Shown here one piece after another: positions 58,012 through 64,000 of a stretch of 64,000 nt of DNA (position 1 is its first letter; every line of letters starts with the position of its first letter). This stretch comes from an uncultured Oscillospiraceae bacterium. GTDB taxonomy: Bacteria > Bacillota > Clostridia > Oscillospirales > Oscillospiraceae. Below the pieces are notes generated by a model. The model did not search any database, had not been told where the DNA came from, and worked only from the letters and a program-made list of their open reading frames with translations. The stretch is from positions 28,874 to 92,873 of the forward strand of contig CANQBA010000005.1 of NCBI GenBank assembly GCA_947589545.1. The letters run 5' to 3'. Both the position numbers and the translations under genes were made by a program.

Positions 58012-58235
58012 TTCCGCACCTCCTTGGTGGCATCGGCTTTGCCGAGCAGGTAGGCTTTTTCGAGCATCTCCTGGATGGCGTTGACGCTGACTTCGGGGAA
58101 GTCCTCCTCATCGTTGTTGCGGCCTTCAATGCCGCCCCTCACTTCCAGGGTGTAGCAGGCGCTCATCGCAATCTGCTCCAAAGTCCGCAGCGTTTTCTTG
58201 CTGATTCCCTTGACCTTGCTGTTTTCGTACTTCAT
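58008..58235 (-). CDS. Small helical accessory protein, DUF6900-like
   Basis: 75 residues. KTLRTLEQIAMSACYTLEVRG, then RNNDEEDFPEVSVNAIQEML and EKAYLLGKADATKE. This resembles DUF6900 (ETLETRN...DFH.V...I...LE.AY..G) by memory. It is preceded by promoter repeat 1. Role unknown. Confidence 0.65.
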   Translation of the reverse strand: MKYENSKVKGISKKTLRTLEQIAMSACYTLEVRGGIEGRNNDEEDFPEVSVNAIQEMLEKAYLLGKADATKEVRK

Positions 58236-58270
58236 TTTCGTGTCCTTCGTTTTCGTGGTGTTTTCCCTTT

Positions 58271-58358
58271 CGGTACTGTATTAATCACTCTAAACGGGGT
58301 AAATAGCAAGTTAATTCTGAGCCATAAACTACACAAATAGTGCCGCGCCGAATTGTGT
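58271..58358 (-). promoter_or_regulatory. Promoter repeat copy 1
   Basis: Minus strand: ACACAA...TTGTGT inverted repeat, then TTTATG, 17 bases, TGC-TATTTA (extended -10), then TTTAGAGTGATTAATAC and CCGAAAGG ending close to the ribosome binding site. It controls the unit starting at 58235. Near-identical copies lie at 58779, 60631 and 62112. The stretch 58236-58414 holds only this element. Confidence 0.75.
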
Positions 58359-58414
58359 GTTTTAGAGGCATGGCCCCCGCTCCCAGCGGAGGCCGGCTTC
58401 TCGCCTCGGTATTT

Positions 58415-58744
58415 TCAAGCCTCGGCTCTGAGAACATCGACCAGCCATTCGGCTTCCTTGTGGTACTCGCCGGTGGCCTTCTCCAGAATGCTGCTGTCCT
58501 CATCAATGTAGCAAAGGTGCTTTCCGACCTTCACAAACCGTGCATCCTCGTAGCCGGGAATGTCGGTGCGGTAGACCCTGGCGCCGCGGCTTTCGCCATC
58601 GTAGCTCTTGCCGTCCCAGCCGTTGAAGGTGAAGCGGACGCTCTCGGCGGTCTTGGTGAAGTGGGCCTCAAAATCCGCTCTGGTGATCGCAGTGTTGTAC
58701 TCTCTGAGGCTGAAGCTGTTTCTCATCCGGTAAATGTTCGTCAT
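58415..58744 (-). CDS. Hypothetical accessory protein
   Basis: 109 residues. MRNSFSLREYNTAITRADFE, RFTFNGWDGKSYDGESRGAR and EKATGEYHKEAEWLVDVLRA. Mixed alpha/beta with no known motif. It has its own promoter repeat (copy 2) and is followed by copy 1, so it is a single-gene unit. Confidence 0.65.
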   Translation of the reverse strand: MTNIYRMRNSFSLREYNTAITRADFEAHFTKTAESVRFTFNGWDGKSYDGESRGARVYRTDIPGYEDARFVKVGKHLCYIDEDSSILEKATGEYHKEAEWLVDVLRAEA

Positions 58745-58778
58745 GGTCTTGCCCTCCGTTTTTGTGGTGTTTTCCTTT

Positions 58779-58867
58779 CGGTAGTGTATTAATCACTCTA
58801 AGCGGAGTAAATAGCAAGCTATTTGTGGGCCATAAAGTACACAAATATTCGAGGAAGGAATTGTGTG
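58779..58867 (-). promoter_or_regulatory. Promoter repeat copy 2
   Basis: Same layout as copy 1, with ACACAAT (near 58866) and ATTTGTGT, TTTATGGCC, TTGCTATTTACTCCGCTTAG and AGTGATTAATACAC. It drives the gene at 58744 and sits just after the zinc-ribbon gene. Confidence 0.75.
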
Positions 58868-58869
58868 CT

Positions 58870-59079
58870 TTATCGGGGGTTATGCATCGTGCGGTGGATG
58901 GTTTCGATGATGGAGTCCTGCTCCTCGACACTGACGCCGATGCTTTCCAGCGCCTCCCGTGTGCCGCAGTCCGGGCAGATGAGCGTTTCGTTGTCCAGCC
59001 TGGAAAGGGCAGGACGCTCACAGTAGGGTCTGCCGCAGCGCGGGCAGACAGCCATCCTGGTCACATTGGTTTCTTTCAT
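58870..59079 (-). CDS. Zinc-ribbon accessory protein
   Basis: 69 residues. VCPRCGRPYCERPALSRLD and LICPDCGTREALESIG give a zinc ribbon with two CxxC knuckles. A helical tail follows. It overlaps the cyclotransferase-like gene by 4 bp, so the two are coupled. It could be a binding partner or recruitment module. Confidence 0.7.
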   Translation of the reverse strand: MKETNVTRMAVCPRCGRPYCERPALSRLDNETLICPDCGTREALESIGVSVEEQDSIIETIHRTMHNPR

Positions 59080-59549
59080 CTCAGTCCCTCCGTTCTCGCT
59101 TTGCTGTAGGCCATCGCTTCAACCAGGGTGTTGATGTCAAAGCCGAAGTAGCGGTAGCCCTCCGCGCAGGTCCTCATGTAGTAATAGCTGGGGACACCGA
59201 ACTTTCGCTCCTCATGCATGATGTAGACGAACACCCGCCGCCTGCGTACCTTGCCGGTCTTGATACCCTTGATAGGCAGCACCAGCTCCTTTTTGTAGTA
59301 GAAGCTGGGGAATCCTTCATAGCGGTCCAGAGCCAGTTCATCCTGGTCGGTGACCGACCAAACGGCAACGGGAACCGAGCTGCCCTCCTCCGGCTCAACG
59401 GTGAGGTAGGAGCCGGTCATGCTCCCCTTGAACATCAGCCGGTAGTTTTCCAACTCCGAGGTGCCGATGATCCGTGCCGATGGGCAGCGCATCATCATCT
59501 GGCGGACGTTGAGGTTGCTGCCGTAGGCAATGTAATAGCGTTTATCCAT
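59076..59549 (-). CDS. Gamma-glutamylcyclotransferase-like (AIG2) protein
   Basis: 157 residues. RYYIAYGSNLNVRQMMMRCP has the YGSNL substrate loop, and LALDRYEGFPSFYYKKELVL contains the catalytic Glu region (YEG). VFVYIMHEERKF continues the fold. GGCT-like enzymes cut gamma-glutamyl bonds with release of 5-oxoproline. Neighbouring an amidoligase, it could remove or edit a gamma-glutamyl-type link; association of the two families in phage and bacterial operons has been noted in comparative work by Aravind and colleagues. Confidence 0.85.
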   Translation of the reverse strand: MDKRYYIAYGSNLNVRQMMMRCPSARIIGTSELENYRLMFKGSMTGSYLTVEPEEGSSVPVAVWSVTDQDELALDRYEGFPSFYYKKELVLPIKGIKTGKVRRRRVFVYIMHEERKFGVPSYYYMRTCAEGYRYFGFDINTLVEAMAYSKARTEGLR

Positions 59550-59639
59550 TCTGAATCCTCCTGTCGCGTTTTCAGCGTTTCCGCTTCTACCACCTTAAGA
59601 CCGCCGAGGCGGTCGAAAGGGGGCCTGTGGCTATGACCT

Positions 59640-60587
59640 TCAAGCGGCGCGGCCGCTGCGGAAGGCCGCGTCACCGTCCAGGCGGCGGGTCAGGAGGTCT
59701 CTCGCGGTTTTGAACTCGTCCCCGATGAAGCCGAGCCGGAGGAGCCAAGTCCTCATGGCGTATTTGGGGTTCTCGTTCTGCTGGGGCTTGTGGCTGGCGG
59801 TCCGCACCGTCTTGGCCATCTGGCTGAGTGCGAGGCAAAGCTGGATGTAGCTCTTGAGCTGACCGGCGTGGAGGCCGTTCTGCTTGCCGTCCGCAGGGGC
59901 ATCGAACTGGAAAAGCCGGAACTCGATGGTGCCTTTGGTGAAGGTGGCGTGGAGGTTCAGCATATGGTAGCGGCTGCCGTTGTAGTGCTGGCTCCTGCCG
60001 TAGTTCTCACCCTGGCTGCCGTACCAAATGTCCGCGAGCTGGGACATGGTGGTGGGCTTTTTGCGGTTGAGCTGGTCGAGGAACCGGGGGTCGACCGTGC
60101 GGCAATACTGGTTCATGCGGCGGCGGTCCAGGTCGAGGGCATCGGCCAGGAGGCTTTCGTGGCTGGCCATGATGTTGGCCAGGTTGCGGAGGGTCTGCGG
60201 GGTGTGCCCCTTGGCGCCGATGTGGATGTGGACTCCGCATCCGCGGGTGGCATCGCTCTTGGCGCCTGCCTTGCGGAGCTTCCGAATCAGCTCCTGCAGG
60301 GTGTCCATGTCGGCGTAGGTCAGGATCGGAGTGACCATCTCGCATTTTTCGCTGTCGGGTCCGGCAATGCTGACGTCCCGCTGGAATTTCCACTCGCGGC
60401 CCTGGCTGTCCCAGGCGCTCCAACTGTAGTATCCGTTGCGGCTGGCGGTGTTCTCGTACCGGCCGGTGCCGAAGTAGGTGGCGGCGACCTTGGCGGCGCG
60501 GCTGCGCTCGATGTTGTTCATCTCGACCTCAACGCCGATGGTCTGCTTCTTCATTTCCTCAATCTGGCGGGTGATTTTCTCGTTCAT
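59640..60587 (-). CDS. Amidoligase-like (carboxylate-amine ligase) protein
   Basis: 315 residues. IGVEVEMNNIERSRAAKVAA begins the ligase fold, GCGVHIHIGAKGHTPQTLRN has the His pair and KGTIEFRLFQFDAPAD has the conserved EFR. These fit the amidoligase_2 family (glutamine-synthetase-like fold), which joins an amine to a carboxylate using ATP. The last 60 residues (YAMRTWLLRLGFIGDEF) are shared with the protein at 61220. Driven by promoter repeat 3; a cyclotransferase-like gene follows 90 bases later. Confidence 0.85.
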   Translation of the reverse strand: MNEKITRQIEEMKKQTIGVEVEMNNIERSRAAKVAATYFGTGRYENTASRNGYYSWSAWDSQGREWKFQRDVSIAGPDSEKCEMVTPILTYADMDTLQELIRKLRKAGAKSDATRGCGVHIHIGAKGHTPQTLRNLANIMASHESLLADALDLDRRRMNQYCRTVDPRFLDQLNRKKPTTMSQLADIWYGSQGENYGRSQHYNGSRYHMLNLHATFTKGTIEFRLFQFDAPADGKQNGLHAGQLKSYIQLCLALSQMAKTVRTASHKPQQNENPKYAMRTWLLRLGFIGDEFKTARDLLTRRLDGDAAFRSGRAA

Positions 60588-60630
60588 GGTCTGCTCCTCC
60601 GTTTTAGTGTTCCGCAGGGGTTTTCCCTTT

Positions 60631-60720
60631 CGGTAGTGTATTAATCACTCTAAACGGCGAATATAGCAAGCTATTTCTGAGCCATAAACTACACAAAGAT
60701 AACCGCAAGATATTGTGTAT
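60631..60720 (-). promoter_or_regulatory. Promoter repeat copy 3
   Basis: Minus strand: ACACAA and TTTGTGT around an AT-rich gap, TTTATGGCTC, TTGC-TATATT (the best -10 of the four) and AGTGATTAATACAC. It drives the amidoligase gene. Confidence 0.8.
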
Positions 60721-60727
60721 CTTATAC

Positions 60728-61003
60728 CTACTTACTACAAGAAAATGTATCCAGAGCGAACTCGGCTCCAAGCCTGAATCCATCCTTGAACGCTTCGCAG
60801 AGGGCAAGGCTCTCAAGGTCGGAACGGTCGGACATGAGGGTTTCCAAGAGCAGTTTCCCCTCATCGGAGAGCTGCTCCGTAAGGCTGCGGAAGGCGGCAT
60901 CGATGCGGCTCTTGACCTCCTGCATTTGCGGCGTCACATCGTTCTGGTTCTCCCAAGGCACGATGCGCCCATAGTACAGCCGGTCGAGGATGCTTTCGCT
61001 CAT
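60728..61003 (-). CDS. DUF6809-like accessory protein
   Basis: 91 residues from ATG 61003, overlapping the DUF4314 gene stop. SILDRLYYGRIVPWENQNDV and EQLSDEGKLLLETLMSDRSD, LCEAFKDGFRLGAEFALD match the small helical DUF6809 proteins of clostridial phages as I recall. Function unknown. Confidence 0.7.
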   Translation of the reverse strand: MSESILDRLYYGRIVPWENQNDVTPQMQEVKSRIDAAFRSLTEQLSDEGKLLLETLMSDRSDLESLALCEAFKDGFRLGAEFALDTFSCSK

Positions 61004-61236
61004 CACGACACCTCCTCGAAAAGCCTGCGGCAAAGGTCGGCGCCATACACTACGGACAGGCCGCTGCCGTTGTCCCAAGCGACCATGATGGAGCCGGTGT
61101 CATCCACGCCTCGGACGGTGCCGCGTGTACCTGGGGGCGGAGCCTGGCAGTCATCCATCCGCACAAGCTCCACCCGTGCGCCCACGGGGAACTCCCGGCG
61201 CAGCCGCTCCACGATGTCCTTACTCGGAAACCGCAT
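61003..61236 (-). CDS. DUF4314 domain protein
   Basis: 77 residues from ATG 61236. ARVELVRMDDCQAPPPGTRG and GVDDTGSIMVAWDNGSGLSV form the DUF4314 SH3-like barrel pattern. It overlaps the stop of the 290-residue gene by 17 bp and abuts the DUF6809-like gene. Such small proteins are frequent in phage early regions. Role unknown. Confidence 0.85.
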   Translation of the reverse strand: MRFPSKDIVERLRREFPVGARVELVRMDDCQAPPPGTRGTVRGVDDTGSIMVAWDNGSGLSVVYGADLCRRLFEEVS

Positions 61237-62092
61237 CGCTCTCACCTCCGGGGACTTGGGCATCCATCTCGGCGTTAACAGCCGCGATGTACATAGCATC
61301 CTCACGATTCTCGGCGTCCCAATCCACAGCCGGGATCGGTGGCTGCGGTTTCGGAGTCTCGGTTCTTCTCTGGCCGCCTTTGAAAGCGGAGGAGCCGGAG
61401 AGGTTACGGAGCAGGATTTTCCGTTCGCCTTTGAACTCGGAGCCGATGAAGCCCAGCCGGAGGAGGAAACAGCGGAATGCGTATTTCTCGTTGTCCACCT
61501 CTTTCTCGGTGGCGGTGATGCGCTTCTGGTTCTTGCTCATCTCGCAGAGGGCGGCGATGAGGTGGGTGTATGCCTTGACCTCGTCCGGCTCCGGCAGGGC
61601 GCGGAACCAGGGGAAAGCGACCGCATCCGGCCCTACCTCAATCGGCAGGCTGTCAATGCCCAGGGCGCTGCGGATCAGGTTGCCCTTGGCTTGCAGGAGG
61701 TTGGTGAGGTTGCCCACCGCCACCCGCTCCAGCGGGATGCGAACCGTAAGGCCCAGGGTCTCGCTCTCCGCGGCGTCCCCATCGACCTCCGGCTCGACCG
61801 GCTCTGCGGCAGGCTCCTCGTCCTCATCCCGGCAACCGAGGTCGGAAACCTGGGAAACGAAGCCCTCGTTGACCAGGGTGTCGATCAGGCTCTCGATTTC
61901 CTCGCTGTCGGCGCGGTCATCGAAGGAAACCACACCGTTGCGGTCGATGGTGAAGTAGTCCACCATGTAGGAGAAGGTGGGGGCGCCCAGGTACTTGGCA
62001 TCCGCTCCCGTGAAGTCGCTGATGGCCTTGACCAGCCGCTTGCGCTCGGCCCCGGTCACGTTGTAGTCCAGGTAAAAAGTGTTGGTGTTCAT
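61220..62092 (-). CDS. Phage protein sharing the amidoligase C-terminal domain
   Basis: 290 residues. The N-terminal half begins MNTNTFYLDYNVTGAERKRL and includes LGAPTFSYMVDYFTIDRNGV (a short alpha/beta module). An acidic linker (DEDEEPAAEPVEPEVDGDAA) leads to a helical part and to YAFRCFLLRLGFIGSEFKGE, the same block as in the amidoligase. Similar proteins are annotated as virulence-related in clostridial prophages, without evidence. It begins the third promoter unit (copy 4). Confidence 0.75.
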   Translation of the reverse strand: MNTNTFYLDYNVTGAERKRLVKAISDFTGADAKYLGAPTFSYMVDYFTIDRNGVVSFDDRADSEEIESLIDTLVNEGFVSQVSDLGCRDEDEEPAAEPVEPEVDGDAAESETLGLTVRIPLERVAVGNLTNLLQAKGNLIRSALGIDSLPIEVGPDAVAFPWFRALPEPDEVKAYTHLIAALCEMSKNQKRITATEKEVDNEKYAFRCFLLRLGFIGSEFKGERKILLRNLSGSSAFKGGQRRTETPKPQPPIPAVDWDAENREDAMYIAAVNAEMDAQVPGGESDAVSE

Positions 62093-62111
62093 TGTGGTAC
62101 CTCCTTTGTTT

Positions 62112-62190
62112 TCGGTATCACATTAATCACTCTGAAGCCCGGAAATAGCAAGTTAATTTGATGTGATAAACCTACCAAATTACTGTGCGC
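62112..62190 (-). promoter_or_regulatory. Promoter repeat copy 4 (divergent)
   Basis: TTTATC, CTTGCTATTTCCGG and AGTGATTAATGTGATACCG align with the other three copies, but the ACACAA/TTGTGT arms are degraded. It drives the gene at 62092 and overlaps the end of the methyltransferase gene. Confidence 0.65.
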
Positions 62191-63913
62191 CAAGCTGTGC
62201 ATAGTAGACGATACCGGCCAGAACGAAAAAGACGCACGGCAGGGCCACGCCATTGCCCCACATCTTATATTCCGCCGCATCGCTGTGCGGGTCCTTCAGC
62301 CATCTGGCGATCTGCTTGAGAGACTTGGGCTTGGACGAGGAGCCGGTGATCCGGCGGTGGGTTTCAAAAACACCATACCAGTAGCGGAGATCGTCCATCG
62401 TAGGTTCCGGCGTTTCCAGGCCGGAACACCACCAGTCCGGGAAGCCCTGGAGCCTGGCGCATTCGGTAGGGGTAAGCCTTCTCACGGTGTATCCGCAGTT
62501 GATGGTGGTCGGGTCCTTATAGTCCCTTGCCGTGAGGGTGGGCGAGGTTTCCTTCTCCACCTGAGTATAATAGCCGGTGGTCATGGCGTACACCGCATCG
62601 TCCCCGGCTTTCTCCACTACGGCGATCCCGCCCTGGTTGCAGCCGGGGTTCCCGCCGTTGGCATCAAGGGTCCGAGAGGTGTCGGCCTCATACACACCGC
62701 TGTGGGGGTTGTCCGAGAGCATGGCATAGGATGTCTTGGAACAGATGCCGTAGGCTTTCGGCACGAACAGCGTCTGGTCATTGTTGCAGGAGAGGGTCGC
62801 GGATTTGTCCTCCTGGATGAGCGCGCCCTTCCCGCCGCCCTCGCAGCCGGAGCGTATCTTCAGCGTCTTGGGGATTGCTTCACCTACCACAAAGGGCTGG
62901 TTATTCCCGCCGATTCCATAGGTGGAGGACACGGTCGGAGCCACGTCTACCGGGCCGGTGTATCTGGTGTCCTGGCTATGGTTCTCGTAGACGGTGGCGG
63001 GTACCTTCCCGGCGCGGAGTGAGGGCGACCGCTCTTCCCCGTATCCGATGGAACGGCTTTCAGCCGAATGCTCGGTATTGAAGCCGGCAGCATCCACGAT
63101 GCACGGAGGATGCCCGTGTGTCTCGGCGCGGAGAGTGCCCGCGACTTCACGAGAGACCTCCATGCGGATACCGCCCTGGTCGTTCAGGCAGATGCCGCCT
63201 GCCGCTCCAGCGCAAGCCGCAGAATTTCCGGCAGCTCTTTGCCACGCACGGAAGCTCTCAGCAGAATACCGCGACAGGCCCTCGGACTCAAAGAGTATCC
63301 GTCCGGCACATCCGGCTGCAAAATCTGCGACAAGGAAGATGCGCTTTCTTCGCTGGGGGACGCCCCAATATTGTGCATCGAGAGTTCTGTACGCAACGCT
63401 CCATCCGTCACCCATGTAACAGTCGGCGTAGGGCCAGATGTTTTTCTCAGGCATAGGCACCTGGGCGTCCGGCTCAACGATGCCGATGACCGCATCGAGG
63501 ACGGCCTTGAAGTCTGCGCCCTTGTTTGAGGAGAAGGCGCCAGGCACATTCTCCCAGCATATAAATCTTGGATATCTGCCATTGGTGGCACACCTCATTT
63601 CCTTGATGATACGGATGGCTTGATAGAAAAGGATCGACTGGTCGCCCTCCAGCCCTTCCCGCTTTCCCGCGATGCTCATGTTGGTACACGGTGAGCCGAA
63701 GGTGATGATGTCCACGGGTTCGATCTTGCTGCCATCCATAGCGGAGATGTCGCCGTAATGCTTCATGGAGGGCAGGCGCTTTGTGGTCACCCGGATGGGA
63801 AACGGCTCAATTTCCGAAGCCCAAACCGGGGTGACACCGCAAAGGAGTCCGCCCAAAGGAAATCCCCCGGAGCCGTCAAACAGGCTGCCGAGGGTCAAAG
63901 CCTTATTCTCCAT
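62180..63913 (-). CDS. C5-cytosine DNA methyltransferase
   Basis: 577 residues from ATG 63913 (GGAGG 9 bases upstream). Motif I is LFDGSGGFPLG, motif IV GSPCTNMSIAGK (catalytic Cys near 74), motif VI CWENVPGAFSSN, motif VIII YWGVPQRRKRIFLVADF, motif IX VRRLTPTECARLQGFPDWW and motif X YKMWGNGVALPCVFFVLAG. The stretch between VIII and IX is very long (about 270 residues) and would hold the target recognition domain. No restriction enzyme gene is adjacent, so it looks like an orphan phage methyltransferase that protects phage DNA. Confidence 0.93.
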   Translation of the reverse strand: MENKALTLGSLFDGSGGFPLGGLLCGVTPVWASEIEPFPIRVTTKRLPSMKHYGDISAMDGSKIEPVDIITFGSPCTNMSIAGKREGLEGDQSILFYQAIRIIKEMRCATNGRYPRFICWENVPGAFSSNKGADFKAVLDAVIGIVEPDAQVPMPEKNIWPYADCYMGDGWSVAYRTLDAQYWGVPQRRKRIFLVADFAAGCAGRILFESEGLSRYSAESFRAWQRAAGNSAACAGAAGGICLNDQGGIRMEVSREVAGTLRAETHGHPPCIVDAAGFNTEHSAESRSIGYGEERSPSLRAGKVPATVYENHSQDTRYTGPVDVAPTVSSTYGIGGNNQPFVVGEAIPKTLKIRSGCEGGGKGALIQEDKSATLSCNNDQTLFVPKAYGICSKTSYAMLSDNPHSGVYEADTSRTLDANGGNPGCNQGGIAVVEKAGDDAVYAMTTGYYTQVEKETSPTLTARDYKDPTTINCGYTVRRLTPTECARLQGFPDWWCSGLETPEPTMDDLRYWYGVFETHRRITGSSSKPKSLKQIARWLKDPHSDAAEYKMWGNGVALPCVFFVLAGIVYYAQLGAQ

Positions 63914-64000
63914 CTGCGGATACCTCCGCATAGGCATAGGTCAGCCCGTCCCGCTGGACGGAAACCTCCGCGTCCGAGCCGGCCTGTTCGATGTACCGCT
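63903..64000 (-). CDS. Partial hypothetical protein at window edge
   Basis: The last 31 residues of a gene that starts beyond base 64000: IEQAGSDAEVSVQRDGLTYA and YAEVSADGE. It overlaps the methyltransferase start by 11 bp. Too short to classify. Confidence 0.55.
   Translation of the reverse strand, partial: RYIEQAGSDAEVSVQRDGLTYAYAEVSADGE

Noticed and set aside
1..64000. rRNA or tRNA genes
   Set aside because: No convincing cloverleaf or rRNA landmark was noticed on either strand; a covariance search would be needed to exclude a missed tRNA.

Overview
The window reads as chromosome of a GC-rich Gram-positive anaerobe of the Clostridia, most likely an Oscillospiraceae-type gut bacterium. 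This is inferred from strong GGAGG ribosome binding sites, RecD2, MreB/Mbl, a Bacillus-like pho box, clostridial mobile-element genes and a siphovirus-type prophage. No rRNA, tRNA or CRISPR array was recognised.

Layout. (1) 1-1180: two broken transposases (an IS1182/IS5-like fragment on the minus strand and an IS3 orfB remnant on the plus strand). (2) 1.3-13.4 kb, minus strand: housekeeping genes for HAD phosphatase, MreB-like protein, ComFC, RecD2, UvrB, RadC-like JAB protein, TsaD, RimI and PolA, with a cluster of DnaA-box-like sites at 9.07-9.18 kb. (3) 13.5-16.9 kb: a candidate small RNA with its own promoter and terminator, a 593-residue protein built of four copies of one Cys-rich module, a frameshifted XRE regulator, a small membrane protein and an integrase scar. 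(4) 16.9-23.3 kb, minus strand: complete phosphate module pstS-pstC-pstA-pstB-phoU-phoB-phoR with a pho box before phoB. (5) 23.4-25.5 kb: a promoter, a yybP-ykoY-like (Mn2+) riboswitch with a large nested hairpin in one arm, an SLC13/ArsB-like transporter and a TIGR04076-type protein. (6) 25.6-30.9 kb: a decayed integrative/mobilisable element (DUF6076 protein, HTH protein, possible oriT, RHH protein, relaxase split into 5' and 3' fragments, integrase with a stop and a frameshift). (7) 31.0-34.9 kb: a serine-recombinase operon (Zn/HTH protein, SHOCT-like protein, two large serine recombinases). (8) 35.2-37.9 kb, plus strand: flavin reductase-like protein, MarR regulator and two radical SAM proteins, matching the radical SAM mobile pair arrangement. 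(9) 38.0-57.4 kb, minus strand: HK97-type prophage late genes from terminase to endolysin, with a -1 frameshift between the tail assembly chaperone genes and a plus-strand cassette (MerR-like, small membrane protein, GNAT, acidic protein) between portal and terminase. (10) 57.4-64.0 kb, minus strand: phage or mobile-element accessory genes (amidoligase, gamma-glutamylcyclotransferase-like protein, zinc ribbon, DUF4314, DUF6809-like protein, C5 cytosine methyltransferase) behind four near-identical promoter repeats.

How it fits together. Regions 7 to 10 may be one prophage: recombinases at one end, early/accessory genes at the other, late genes between, and the radical SAM set as cargo after the lysis genes. 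No early replication genes, small terminase or att site was seen, so the far end lies beyond base 64000. The strongest candidates for unusual biology are the radical SAM cargo, the amidoligase/cyclotransferase cluster with its repeated promoters and a C-terminal domain shared by two of its proteins, the four-module Cys protein, and the riboswitch with its inserted hairpin.
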